Of a stretch of DNA of 40,777 bases, positions 8,592 to 17,273 are shown piece by piece. This DNA is from Paraburkholderia madseniana (GTDB lineage Bacteria; Pseudomonadota; Gammaproteobacteria; Burkholderiales; Burkholderiaceae). A model generated the notes under the pieces. It was given only the letters and a program-made list of their open reading frames with translations. It was not told where the DNA came from and did no database searches. The first letter of the stretch is position 1. Each line of letters starts with the position of its first letter. Location of the stretch: the NCBI RefSeq assembly GCF_009690905.1, contig NZ_VOSW01000086.1, forward strand, positions 1 to 40,777, written 5' to 3'. Position numbers and translations under genes: made by a program.

Positions 8592-8625
8592 TTGAGTCCA
8601 AACTTGTATTCAAGATTGAACTCAA
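8592..8625. promoter_or_regulatory. Triple TTG-N4-CAA operator array
   Basis: Three boxes, TTGAGTCCAA (8592-8601), TTGTATTCAA (8604-8613) and TTGAACTCAA (8616-8625), start exactly 12 bp apart. They cover the predicted sigma-54 start site and touch the Shine-Dalgarno of atzF. TTG-N4-CAA dyads are typical targets of FCD-type GntR proteins, and such a regulator is the last gene of this operon. Binding by that protein is inference. Confidence 0.65.
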
Positions 8626-8635
8626 GGAAAAACCA

Positions 8636-10501
8636 GTGCCAATTTCGTCGCCCCTGAAGGTCCGTAGCCTCCTCTCGGCTTATGCCGCCAAACGTCTTAC
8701 GCCGACTGAGGCCGTGGCGTCGGCGCTTGCCCGTATCGCCGAAATCGACCGGCCGGAAGTCTGGATCCTGCGTGTGCCCGCTGCGGACGTAGAGGCCCGC
8801 GCCCACGCGCTCGAAGCGCTTTACGAAGAGCAGGGCAGTGCCGTGTTCGAACGGATGCCGCTGTTCGGCGTGCCGTTCGCGGTCAAAGACAATATCGACG
8901 TTGCCGGCTTGCCGACCACCGCCGCGTGCGAGCCGTTCAGCTATACGCCGGACACCTCGGCATTCGCCGTGCAGCGCCTCATCGACGCCGGCGCGATCCT
9001 GATCGGCAAGACCAATCTCGACCAGTTCGCGACCGGTCTCGTCGGCACGCGTTCGCCTTACGGCGCGGTGCGGAACACCGAGTATCCAGAGCGCGTGTCG
9101 GGCGGGTCGAGTTCAGGCTCGGCGGTTGCTGTGGCCGCGGGTTGCGTGGCCTTTTCGCTCGGCACCGACACGGCCGGGTCCGGGCGCGTGCCGGCTGGGT
9201 TCAACGGGCTTGTCGGCCTGAAGCCGTCGCTTGGACTCGTCAGCAAGCGCGGCGTGGTGCCGGCGTGCCGCAGCCTCGACACGATCTCGGTGTTCGCGCA
9301 CGACGTTGACGATGCATGGCGCGTGTTCAATGAAATCGCGTGCTTCGATCCGCTCGACGGTTACTCGCGCAAGGTACCGGGTCTCGGTCTCCTGCGTAGC
9401 GCGCCGCGGATCGGCGTGCCGGATCATCTCGAGTTCTACGGGGACGCAGCGGCGAATCAGGCCTTCTCAGCCGCACTCGATACGCTCTCTACCCATCTGC
9501 ATCTCGCGCCCACGCCGATCGACTTCCAGCCGCTCAAACAGGTCTCCGCGCTGCTCTACGACGGCCCCTGGGTGGCGGAAAGGCGCGCCGCGCTCGGTTC
9601 ATTCTTCGAGACGCATCACGAAGCGGTCCATCCGGTCGTCGCAACGGTGATCGGCAAAGCGGATCGCTACAGTGCCGCTGACGCGTTCAATGGCCAGTAC
9701 GCGCTCGCCGATCTGAAGCGGCACGCCGAACAGCTCTTCGAGACGATCGACATCCTGATCGTCCCGACCACGCCGACGCATCCGTTGATCGCCGATGTGC
9801 AGGCCAATCCTGTGGAGTTGAACAGCCAGCTTGGCTACTACACGAACTTCGTCAACCTGCTCGATCTGTGCGCGTTGGCCGTGCCGTGCCGGCGTCGCCA
9901 GGACGGTTTGCCGGCCGGCGTCACGCTGATCGCGCCGAGCGGCGCAGACCGGCGTCTCGCGGAATTGGGCGCGCGGATCCAGGCGCTGTTCGTGACCGAA
10001 GCCCGGAGCGCGAGCGAGGCTTCGGCCACGACCGTGACCGAAAAGAAAACCGCGCCCGCGGCAAACGCGATCGCGCCATTGCCATTTCAGGAGCAGACCA
10101 TCGCGCTTGCCGTGGTCGGTGCGCATCTGCGCGGCCAGCCGCTGAACTGGCAGCTTCAGGAAGCCGGCGCGCGTTTTGTCATGGCGACGCAAACCGCCGC
10201 CGATTACACGCTTTACGCGCTTGCCAACACGCAGCCGCCCAAGCCAGGCTTGGTGCGCGTCACCGATCAGCAAGGCGCACCCATCGCCGTGGAAGTCTGG
10301 GAAATGCCGCTGCGCAGCTTCGGCAAATTTGTCGCCGACGTGCCCGCACCGCTCGGCATCGGCTCTGTGCAACTCGCCAACGGCCTCACGGTGAAGGGCT
10401 TCATCTGCGAACCGTCGGCGGTTAACGACAGCAGCGGTGCAGCGGACATCACCTCGTTTGGCGGCTGGCTGGCCTATCTCGACAGCCTGAATGTCAACTG
10501 A
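8636..10501 (+). CDS. atzF: Allophanate hydrolase AtzF
   Basis: Cytoplasmic amidase that converts allophanate to ammonia and N-carboxycarbamate, which then yields CO2 and a second ammonia. 621 residues. The amidase-signature domain (about 1-450) keeps the Ser-cisSer-Lys triad: K84 (FAVKDNID), S158 in GGSSSGS and S182 in GTDTAGSGR. A C-terminal allophanate-hydrolase domain (about 480-621; VVGAHLRGQPLNWQL) completes the AtzF/DUR1,2 layout. The start is GTG at 8636 with AAGGA 7 bases upstream; no ATG fits. First gene of the biuret operon, 40 bp before the binding protein. It is the only allophanate hydrolase in the window, so it probably also finishes guanidine breakdown. Confidence 0.95.
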   Translation: MPISSPLKVRSLLSAYAAKRLTPTEAVASALARIAEIDRPEVWILRVPAADVEARAHALEALYEEQGSAVFERMPLFGVPFAVKDNIDVAGLPTTAACEPFSYTPDTSAFAVQRLIDAGAILIGKTNLDQFATGLVGTRSPYGAVRNTEYPERVSGGSSSGSAVAVAAGCVAFSLGTDTAGSGRVPAGFNGLVGLKPSLGLVSKRGVVPACRSLDTISVFAHDVDDAWRVFNEIACFDPLDGYSRKVPGLGLLRSAPRIGVPDHLEFYGDAAANQAFSAALDTLSTHLHLAPTPIDFQPLKQVSALLYDGPWVAERRAALGSFFETHHEAVHPVVATVIGKADRYSAADAFNGQYALADLKRHAEQLFETIDILIVPTTPTHPLIADVQANPVELNSQLGYYTNFVNLLDLCALAVPCRRRQDGLPAGVTLIAPSGADRRLAELGARIQALFVTEARSASEASATTVTEKKTAPAANAIAPLPFQEQTIALAVVGAHLRGQPLNWQLQEAGARFVMATQTAADYTLYALANTQPPKPGLVRVTDQQGAPIAVEVWEMPLRSFGKFVADVPAPLGIGSVQLANGLTVKGFICEPSAVNDSSGAADITSFGGWLAYLDSLNVN

Positions 10502-10541
10502 AGGCCAACGCTCTTCACCTCTCCACAAGGAATTGGACACC

Positions 10542-11639
10542 ATGACCAGTCGCCGCAATTTCATCAAGAGCGCCAGCCTGTTGACGCTCGGCAATATCCT
10601 GCCGATCCAATCGGTGTTTGCCGCGCCGAAGACGACGGTCGGCGTGATCTACGTCGGCGCGCGCAGCGACTACGGGTACAACCAAGCCCAGGCGACCGCT
10701 GCCGCCGTCATCAAGAAAATGCCTGACGTGAAGGTGGTGGAAGAGGAGAACGTGCCCGAAACCATCGCCGTGCAGAAAACCATGGAAGCGATGATCGAAC
10801 AGGACGGCGCGACGCTTATTTTCGCGACCTCGTTCGGTTACTTCGATCCGCATGTGCTGAAGATGGCGGCCAAATATCCGAAGGTGCGTTTTGCGCATTG
10901 CGGCGGTTTGTGGAAGCAGGGCAACCCGTCGAACATCACCAGCTACTTCGGTTATATCGACGAATGCCAGTACCTGAACGGCGTGGTCGCGGGTCACATG
11001 ACGAAGAGCAAGAAGCTCGGCTTCGTCGCCGCCAAACCGATTCCGCAGGTGCTGCGCAACATCAACTCGTTCACGCTTGGCGCGCAGTCCGTCGATCCGT
11101 CGATCACCACGCAGGTGATTTTCACGGGTGATTGGTCGATGCCGGTGAAGGAAGCGGAAGCCACCAACAGTCTCATCGATCAGGGTTGCGATGTGCTGAC
11201 CTGTCACGTCGACGGTCCGAAGGTCGTCGTCGAAACGGCGGAAAAGCGCGGCGCGATGAGTTGCGGTTATCACGCGAGCCAGGCGGCGCTCGCGCCGAAA
11301 GGCTATCTGACCGGCGCGGAATGGGACTGGGCGACGCCGTACAAGCAACTGGTCACGGGCGCACAGGCCGGCACGCCGCAACCGAACGTGTTGCGCGGCG
11401 GCTTGAAAGAAGGCTTCGTGAAGATGTCGCCGTACGGCGCGAAAGTCACCGCGCCGGCGAAGCAGAACGCCGACTCGATCAAAGGCAGCATGGTGGCCGG
11501 CAATTTCGTGATCTTCAAAGGACCGATGAAGGACAACAAGGGCGGCACGGCGATCGCCTCCGGCGCGAGCCACATACAGACCGACTACACGCTCGAAAGC
11601 ATGAACTATCTGGTGGCAGGCGTCGTCGGTCAGATCTGA
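10542..11639 (+). CDS. BMP-family ABC transporter binding protein
   Basis: Periplasmic binding protein of the basic membrane protein (PnrA/nucleoside) family, 365 residues. The signal peptide begins MTSRRNFIK (twin-arginine-like) and ends near SVFA27. The mature protein starts KTTVGVIYVGARSDYGYNQA, the usual BMP first strand. The start has AAGGA about 10 bases upstream; an earlier in-frame ATG lies inside atzF. It works with the two permeases and the double ATPase of this operon. Neighbouring genes point to biuret, triuret or a similar planar urea derivative as ligand rather than a nucleoside; that is inference. Confidence 0.92.
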   Translation: MTSRRNFIKSASLLTLGNILPIQSVFAAPKTTVGVIYVGARSDYGYNQAQATAAAVIKKMPDVKVVEEENVPETIAVQKTMEAMIEQDGATLIFATSFGYFDPHVLKMAAKYPKVRFAHCGGLWKQGNPSNITSYFGYIDECQYLNGVVAGHMTKSKKLGFVAAKPIPQVLRNINSFTLGAQSVDPSITTQVIFTGDWSMPVKEAEATNSLIDQGCDVLTCHVDGPKVVVETAEKRGAMSCGYHASQAALAPKGYLTGAEWDWATPYKQLVTGAQAGTPQPNVLRGGLKEGFVKMSPYGAKVTAPAKQNADSIKGSMVAGNFVIFKGPMKDNKGGTAIASGASHIQTDYTLESMNYLVAGVVGQI

Positions 11640-11696
11640 TCCTGGCCTGCGTGATTGTGTGAGTGTGCGTGACTTTGCATGAGCGAAGGAGCCGTG

Positions 11697-12812
11697 ATGC
11701 GCCCCAATGCCCCTACCGCGAGAGTGATGCTGTCGCTCTTGCCCGCGTTGCCGACCGCGTTGGCGGTGCTCGGCACGCTGCTGCTGTTTTCGTTGTTCCT
11801 GCTGGTGCAGGGGCAGCCGGCGCTCGATGCGATCGGGCTGATCTTTGAGGGCGCTTTCGGCTCGTCGTTCGCGTGGCAGAGCACCTTGCTGCGTGCGTCG
11901 CCGTTGATGTTGACCGCGTTGTGCGTCGCGCTGCCCGCCCAGGTTGGACTGATCGTGATCGGCGGCGAGGGCGCGCTCGCACTCGGCGGCATGTGCGCGG
12001 CGATCGTCCCGCAGATGCTGCCGCACGGCACGCCGTGGCTGATCGCCACGCCGTTGATGGCGGTGGCCGGCATGCTGGCCGGCGGTATCTGGATCGGCGC
12101 GGTCGGCGCGTTGCGGCAGTGGCGTGGCGTCAACGAGACGATCAGCAGCCTGTTGATGTCGTATATCGCGATCGCGCTCTTCAAACATCTGGTGGAAGGG
12201 CCGCTGCGCGACCCCGCAAGCCTGAACAAACCGTCCACCTATCCGGTGCCCGACGCGATGATGATCGGCTCGATCCCCGGACTCGACACGCACTGGGGAC
12301 TGTTCTGGGGCGTCGTCGCGTGCATCGCGGCGTGGGTGTTCGTGAAGTTCAGCACCAAGGGCTTTGCGATGCGCGTGGTGGGCGGCAGTCATCGCGCGGC
12401 GCGTCTGGTCGGCTTGCCGGTCAATCTGCTGGCTCTTGCCGCGTGCGTATTGGGCGGTGCTGCGGCGGGACTCGGCGGTATGTTCGAAGTGGCGGCGGTG
12501 CAGGGCAGCGCAAATGCATCATTGCTCGCGGGCTATGGCTATGCGGGCATCCTCGTTGCGTTCGCCGCACGGCAGAATCCGCTCGCGATCATCGCGTGCG
12601 CGCTGATGATCGGCGGCATCGAGGCGAGCGGTTCGCTGCTGCAACGTCGGCTCGATCTCCCCGACGCCACCACGCTCGTCTTGCAAGGTCTGCTGTTCGC
12701 CAACCTGCTCGCGTGGGAAGCACTTGGCGGGCGCATCGCCGCATGGCGCGTCAAATTGCAGGCCGCCGCGCAGACCGATCTTCCCGTGCAACTGGAGCAG
12801 ACCCATGCCTGA
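11697..12812 (+). CDS. ABC transporter permease 1 (BMP/ribose type)
   Basis: Inner-membrane permease of the BPD_transp_2/PnrC class, 371 residues with about 8-10 hydrophobic segments. Typical stretches are VGLIVIGGEGALALGGMCAA and VNETISSLLMSYIAIALFKH. The start at 11697 (MRPNAPTARV) was preferred to an ATG 18 bases earlier because AAGGAG lies 6 bases before it. Its 3' end overlaps the second permease by 8 bases. Confidence 0.92.
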   Translation: MRPNAPTARVMLSLLPALPTALAVLGTLLLFSLFLLVQGQPALDAIGLIFEGAFGSSFAWQSTLLRASPLMLTALCVALPAQVGLIVIGGEGALALGGMCAAIVPQMLPHGTPWLIATPLMAVAGMLAGGIWIGAVGALRQWRGVNETISSLLMSYIAIALFKHLVEGPLRDPASLNKPSTYPVPDAMMIGSIPGLDTHWGLFWGVVACIAAWVFVKFSTKGFAMRVVGGSHRAARLVGLPVNLLALAACVLGGAAAGLGGMFEVAAVQGSANASLLAGYGYAGILVAFAARQNPLAIIACALMIGGIEASGSLLQRRLDLPDATTLVLQGLLFANLLAWEALGGRIAAWRVKLQAAAQTDLPVQLEQTHA

Positions 12813-13731
12813 TATGCACTCGCCCATCGTGATCCTGTTGCTGTCGCTGTTCGCCGGGGCGATCCGTGTCAGCACGCCTTATCTGTTCGTTAGTCTCGGT
12901 GAGTGTCTGACCGAGAAGGGCGGGCGCGTGAATCTCGGCCTCGAAGGCATCCTAGTGTCAGGCGCGATGAGCGGCTATGCCGGTGCTTTTCTGACCGGCT
13001 CGCCGTGGGCCGGCGTGCTTACGGCCGGTTTCGTCGGCTTGCTGCTCGGCTGCCTGCATGGTCTCGTGTGCTCGTTGCCGCGCGTGTCGGACATTGCGTT
13101 CGGCATCGCGTTGATGCTGCTCGGCACCGGGCTCGCGTTCTATCTCGGCAAACCCTTCATCGAACCGCAGGCGCCGATGCTGCCGTTTATCGATCTTGGC
13201 ACGTGGACCTCGTCGCCTCAATTGCATAACGCGCTACATATCAACCTGCTGTTCGTGATCGGCGTGGTGCTGGCCTTCGTTCAGCAATGGGGCTTGCGCA
13301 ATACCCGTTGGGGGATGGTGCTGCGGCTCGTCGGCGATCACGCCGAGACGGCGCGTGCCATGGGCTATCCGTTGACGCGCGTGCGCATCGCCGCGACGGC
13401 GGTGGGCGGTGTGTTCGCGGGCATCGGTGGCGCGTATCTGTCGCTGGTTTATCCAGGCAGTTGGAATGAAGGGCTCTCCAGCGGACAAGGACTGATGGCG
13501 GTGGCGCTGGTGATCTTCGCGCGCTGGCAGCCCTTGCGTTGCCTGTGGGCCGCGTTGCTGTTCGGCGCGGCCGGCGCGCTCGGGCCGGCGTTGCAGGCGA
13601 TCGGCGTGACGAGCGGCTACTACCTCTACAACGCGGCGCCGTATGTGCTGACGCTCGCGATCATGATCGTCAACTGCCGTCCGGATCGCACGCTGGCTGG
13701 CGCGCCGGGCGAGTTGAGCCTGACTCGCTGA
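12805..13731 (+). CDS. ABC transporter permease 2 (BMP/ribose type)
   Basis: Second inner-membrane permease, 308 residues. It carries the family motif TEKGGRVNLGLEGILVSGAM near residues 32-51 and several hydrophobic helices; EGLSSGQGLMAVALVIFARW near the end is also typical. The start overlaps the previous stop and has CTGGAG 8 bases upstream. It pairs with permease 1 to form the channel of the importer. Confidence 0.93.
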   Translation: MPDMHSPIVILLLSLFAGAIRVSTPYLFVSLGECLTEKGGRVNLGLEGILVSGAMSGYAGAFLTGSPWAGVLTAGFVGLLLGCLHGLVCSLPRVSDIAFGIALMLLGTGLAFYLGKPFIEPQAPMLPFIDLGTWTSSPQLHNALHINLLFVIGVVLAFVQQWGLRNTRWGMVLRLVGDHAETARAMGYPLTRVRIAATAVGGVFAGIGGAYLSLVYPGSWNEGLSSGQGLMAVALVIFARWQPLRCLWAALLFGAAGALGPALQAIGVTSGYYLYNAAPYVLTLAIMIVNCRPDRTLAGAPGELSLTR

Positions 13732-13792
13732 GCTTGCCCTACCGTGCGTGCCTTCAAAGACCCCGCCAGGACCTAACAAGGATCTCACCGCC

Positions 13793-14527
13793 ATGAACCG
13801 ATTCATCGAAGCGAAACCCTACCCGTGGCCCTACGATGGCGACCTGCGGCCGGACAACACGGCACTCGTGATCATCGACATGCAGACGGATTTCTGCGGC
13901 CACGGCGGCTATGTCGACAAAATGGGCTATGACCTGTCGCTGACGCGCGCGCCGATCGAGCCGATCAAAAGCGTGCTGAAGCCGATGCGCGAACTGGGCT
14001 TCACGATCATTCACACGCGTGAAGGGCATCGCCCGGACCTCTCCGACCTGCCCGCGAACAAACGCTGGCGCAGCCGCCGCGCGGGCACCGACGGCGTAGG
14101 CATCGGCGACGACGGCCCATGCGGCAAGATCCTCGTGCGCGGCGAACCGGGCTGGGAAATCATCGACGAACTGAAGCCGCTGCCAGGTGAGATCATCATC
14201 GACAAACCCGGCAAGGGTTCTTTCTGCGCGACGGATCTCGAACTGATCCTGCGTACGCGCGGCATCGTCAATCTGGTGCTGACCGGCATCACCACCGACG
14301 TCTGCGTCCACACGACCATGCGCGAGGCCAACGATCGCGGCTTCGAATGCACGGTGCTGGCCGATTGCTGCGGCGCGACCGACAAGGGCAATCACGACGC
14401 CGCGCTGCACATGATCACCATGCAAGGCGGCGTGTTCGGCACGGTGTCGGATTCGCACGCGCTGCTGGCTACGCTATTGGCCACGACGGCGGCGCCGGCA
14501 GCGGCGCTGGCCACTTCAGGCAGATAA
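13793..14527 (+). CDS. biuH: Biuret hydrolase BiuH
   Basis: Isochorismatase-like cysteine hydrolase that splits biuret into allophanate and ammonia, 244 residues. Matched from memory to Rhizobium leguminosarum BiuH, it is collinear except for a 3-residue insertion near residue 98. The catalytic Asp, Lys and Cys fall at D29 (ALVIIDMQTDFC), K138 (IIDKPGKGSFC) and C171 (GITTDVCVHTTM), with Q211 (TMQGGVFG) in the substrate pocket. The N-terminal PYPWPYDGDLRPDNTAL block is also shared. The start has AAGGA 10 bases upstream. It lies between the importer permeases and ATPase, and allophanate is passed to AtzF. Confidence in the biuret assignment is high but not experimental. Confidence 0.92.
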   Translation: MNRFIEAKPYPWPYDGDLRPDNTALVIIDMQTDFCGHGGYVDKMGYDLSLTRAPIEPIKSVLKPMRELGFTIIHTREGHRPDLSDLPANKRWRSRRAGTDGVGIGDDGPCGKILVRGEPGWEIIDELKPLPGEIIIDKPGKGSFCATDLELILRTRGIVNLVLTGITTDVCVHTTMREANDRGFECTVLADCCGATDKGNHDAALHMITMQGGVFGTVSDSHALLATLLATTAAPAAALATSGR

Positions 14528-14530
14528 ACC

Positions 14531-16168
14531 ATGACCACGGCGCCGAAGGCATTGGGCGTGGAAGTGCTGAACGCAAGCAAATCGTTCGGCGCGTTTCGCG
14601 CATTGGATAGCGTCTCGATCAAGGTCAAAGCCGGCACGATTCACGCGCTGCTTGGCGAGAACGGGGCGGGCAAGAGCACGCTCGTGAAGGGACTGGTCGG
14701 CTACGGCGTGCTCGACGACGGACAGATCGCCGCCGACGATCGTGAGGTCCACATCGCATCGCCGCGCGATGCACAGGCGCTCGGCATTGGCATGGTGTAT
14801 CAGCATTTCACGCTGGCGTCAGGCCTATCGGTCGAAGAAAACCTGTTGCTCGCGCGCGGACGGATGCCGTGGAAAATCGACTGGAAGGGCGAGCGCGTCG
14901 CGCTTGCCGCGTTCATGCAGCGCATGCCGTTCCGCTTGCCGCTCGACGCGCCGGTGGCCATGCTCGCCGCCGGTGAAAAACAGAAACTCGAGATACTGAA
15001 ACAGCTTTATTTGCAGCAACGCTTCCTGATTCTCGACGAACCCACCTCGGTACTGACACCACAAGAAGCGGACGAAGTGCTCGGCCTGATGCGTGATCTG
15101 ACCTCGCGCGGCGAGCTGACGGTGCTGATGATCACGCACAAGTTCCGCGAAGTGATGGCTTATGCCGACGACGTCACCGTGTTGCGCAAGGGCCGGCAAG
15201 TCGGCACGAGCGCGGTTGCCAACACCAGCCGCGACGAACTCGCAGCGTGGATGATGGGCACCGTCGCTACCCATGCGCCGAACGAAGTCCCTTTGAAGGA
15301 CGAAGCGCCGGTGATGGCTGCGGTGACCGTGGAACGCCTGCCACGCAAACCAGTCGACGACACGGCGCAAGTGCGTCTCGCGTTGCGCGACGTTTCAGTC
15401 GAAGACGATCGCGGCCACACGGCAGTCAAGCACGCGACGCTGTCCGTGCGTGCGGGCGAAATCCTCGGACTTGCGGGCGTTTCAGGGAACGGACAGAAGG
15501 AACTGGTGGAAGCGCTGGTCGGGCAGCGTCGTGTGAAAGCCGGCGACATGGAGGTAGCGGGCAAGGCCTATCACGCAACGCGCGAAGAGATGACCCAAAG
15601 GCGCGTGTTCGCGATTCCCGAGGAGCCGCTGAAAAACGCCTGCGTCGCTGCGATGAGCGTGGCGCAGAACCTCGCGCTGCGCGACTTCGATCGCGAGCCG
15701 TTGCGGCGCGGCGGCTGGTGGCTCGACCGGCGTGCAGTGCGTGAGCGCGCCGCGCAGTTGATCGCCGAGTTCAATGTGCGTCCACCGCTACCCGAACGAA
15801 CCATCGGCACGCTGTCGGGCGGCAACGTGCAGCGCGCAGTGCTGGCGCGCGAACTCGGACAGCCGGTGGATGTGCTGATCGTCGCGAACCCTGTGTTCGG
15901 TCTGGATTTCGCGTCCGTCGCCGATATCCATGCCCGTCTGATGGCTGCACGCGATGCAGGCGCGGCAGTGCTGCTGGTCAGCGAAGACCTTGACGAACTG
16001 CTCGAACTGGCGGACCGCATCGTGGTGATCGCGGAGGGCAAACTGGTGTTCGAGACGCCGGCGGCACGTGCGGATCGGACCGTGCTCGGTCAGCATATGG
16101 CAGGGCACGGCGACACGCCGGCGCATCGCGCCGTACCCGCAGAAAGAATGAAGGAAGCCATCGGATGA
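14531..16168 (+). CDS. ABC transporter ATP-binding protein with two NBDs (BMP/ribose type)
   Basis: Cytoplasmic ATPase of the BMP-type importer, 545 residues, two fused nucleotide-binding domains as in RbsA/YufO. The first has Walker A GENGAGKST (42-50), signature LAAGEKQKLEILKQL and Walker B FLILDEPTS. The second is of the usual degenerate type (LGLAGVSGNGQKELVEALVG) with signature LSGGNVQRAVLARELGQ. It starts 3 bases after biuH and overlaps the next gene by ATGA, so it is tightly coupled to both hydrolase genes. Confidence 0.94.
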   Translation: MTTAPKALGVEVLNASKSFGAFRALDSVSIKVKAGTIHALLGENGAGKSTLVKGLVGYGVLDDGQIAADDREVHIASPRDAQALGIGMVYQHFTLASGLSVEENLLLARGRMPWKIDWKGERVALAAFMQRMPFRLPLDAPVAMLAAGEKQKLEILKQLYLQQRFLILDEPTSVLTPQEADEVLGLMRDLTSRGELTVLMITHKFREVMAYADDVTVLRKGRQVGTSAVANTSRDELAAWMMGTVATHAPNEVPLKDEAPVMAAVTVERLPRKPVDDTAQVRLALRDVSVEDDRGHTAVKHATLSVRAGEILGLAGVSGNGQKELVEALVGQRRVKAGDMEVAGKAYHATREEMTQRRVFAIPEEPLKNACVAAMSVAQNLALRDFDREPLRRGGWWLDRRAVRERAAQLIAEFNVRPPLPERTIGTLSGGNVQRAVLARELGQPVDVLIVANPVFGLDFASVADIHARLMAARDAGAAVLLVSEDLDELLELADRIVVIAEGKLVFETPAARADRTVLGQHMAGHGDTPAHRAVPAERMKEAIG

Positions 16169-16860
16169 CACAGCAAACCCCGCTGACGATCGACGCCCAA
16201 CCGGGTCCCTTCACGTTGGACCCCACGAAAACCGCGCTGGTCTTGATCGACATGCAACGCGATTTCATCGAACCGGGCGGCTTCGGCGAATCGCTTGGTA
16301 ACGACGTGTCGCTGCTGGCTGAGATCGTGCCGACCGTCGCCGCGCTGCTGGCCTTCGCGCGCAAGCATCAATGGCTCGTGGTGCACACGCGTGAATCGCA
16401 CGCGGCGGATCTGTCCGACTGCCCGCCGGCGAAACGGCTCAGAGGCGCGCCCAATGCCCGCATCGGCGATGCAGGACCCATGGGGCGCATCCTGATTCGC
16501 GGCGAGCCCGGTAATGCAATCATCGAGCCGCTCGCGCCGCTTGCCGGTGAACTCGTGATCGACAAACCCGGCAAGGGCGCGTTCTACGCCACCCGGCTCG
16601 GCGAAGAGCTCGCGACGCGCGGCATCACGCATCTCGTGTTCGCGGGCGTGACCACCGAAGTGTGCGTGCAGACCTCGATGCGCGAAGCCAACGACCGTGG
16701 CTACGACAGTCTGCTGATCGAAGACGCAACCGCCAGCTATTTCCCCGCGTTCAAACAGGCGACGCTCGAGATGGTGCGCTCGCAAGGCGGCATTGTCGGC
16801 TGGACCGCGCCGCTTGCTTCATTGACGAAACTCGACGAGACGATCCCGGCATGGAGATAA
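16165..16860 (+). CDS. Second isochorismatase-like cysteine hydrolase, candidate triuret hydrolase
   Basis: Cysteine hydrolase paralogous to BiuH, 231 residues. The triad is intact: D29 (ALVLIDMQRDF), K134 (VIDKPGKGAFYATR) and C167 (GVTTEVCVQTSMREAND), with Q207 in SQGGIVGW. Shared blocks with BiuH include RILIRGEPG and IDKPGKG. It differs after residue 188 (ATASYFPAF instead of CCGATDKGN) and lacks the BiuH N-terminal PYPWPY block. Triuret hydrolase (TrtA) is a close BiuH relative whose gene is known to cluster with biuH, so this is the first guess. Other amide or ureide hydrolases of the superfamily are possible. It overlaps the ATPase stop (ATGA) and the AtzH start (10 bp). Confidence 0.85.
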   Translation: MTQQTPLTIDAQPGPFTLDPTKTALVLIDMQRDFIEPGGFGESLGNDVSLLAEIVPTVAALLAFARKHQWLVVHTRESHAADLSDCPPAKRLRGAPNARIGDAGPMGRILIRGEPGNAIIEPLAPLAGELVIDKPGKGAFYATRLGEELATRGITHLVFAGVTTEVCVQTSMREANDRGYDSLLIEDATASYFPAFKQATLEMVRSQGGIVGWTAPLASLTKLDETIPAWR

Positions 16861-17237
16861 ATCAGCCCGAAGTGGTAGCGCAAGTGCAGGCAGCCTTTGT
16901 CGAATACGAGCGGGCGCTGGTCGACAACGACGTCGCGGCAATGAACGCGCTTTTCTGGCACACGCCGGAGACGGTCCGCTATGGAATCGCCGAAATCCAG
17001 CATGGCGGCGAAGCGATCCGTGCATGGCGCGAGAGCTGCGAGCCGGTGCCGAAGTCGCGCAAGCTGCATCGCACCGTGGTAACAACGTTCGGCACAGACT
17101 TCGCCACCGTCAGCACTGAGTTCACCAGTGATGCGACGCCTTTGATCGGCCGTCAGATGCAGACGTGGGCGAGGCTCGGTCCCGCCGACGGCTGGAAGAT
17201 CGTCGCGGCGCACGTCAGCCTTATCGCCATGCCATGA
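16851..17237 (+). CDS. atzH: AtzH-like DUF3225 protein (NTF2 fold)
   Basis: Small NTF2-fold protein, 128 residues, of the AtzH family. AtzH of the cyanuric acid pathway is reported to convert 1,3-dicarboxyurea to allophanate using Tyr22 and Arg46. Here the matching residues are Y19 (AAFVEYERALVDND) and R43 (PETVRYGIAEI), a constant offset of 3, so both are conserved. In known operons atzH travels with atzG and atzE; neither is in this window. It overlaps the previous gene by 10 bases. A role in rescuing carboxylated by-products of biuret or triuret hydrolysis is inference. Confidence 0.85.
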   Translation: MEINQPEVVAQVQAAFVEYERALVDNDVAAMNALFWHTPETVRYGIAEIQHGGEAIRAWRESCEPVPKSRKLHRTVVTTFGTDFATVSTEFTSDATPLIGRQMQTWARLGPADGWKIVAAHVSLIAMP

Positions 17238-17273
17238 AACGCCGATAATAAGAAAAAAGGGGATGTGGCATCA

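Noticed and set aside
10515..12392. 625-codon open frame on the minus strand opposite the BMP binding protein and permease
   Set aside because: Its composition is dominated by Arg, His, Gln and Asp as expected from reading GC-rich codons backwards. It spans two well-supported genes, and no family is recognisable.
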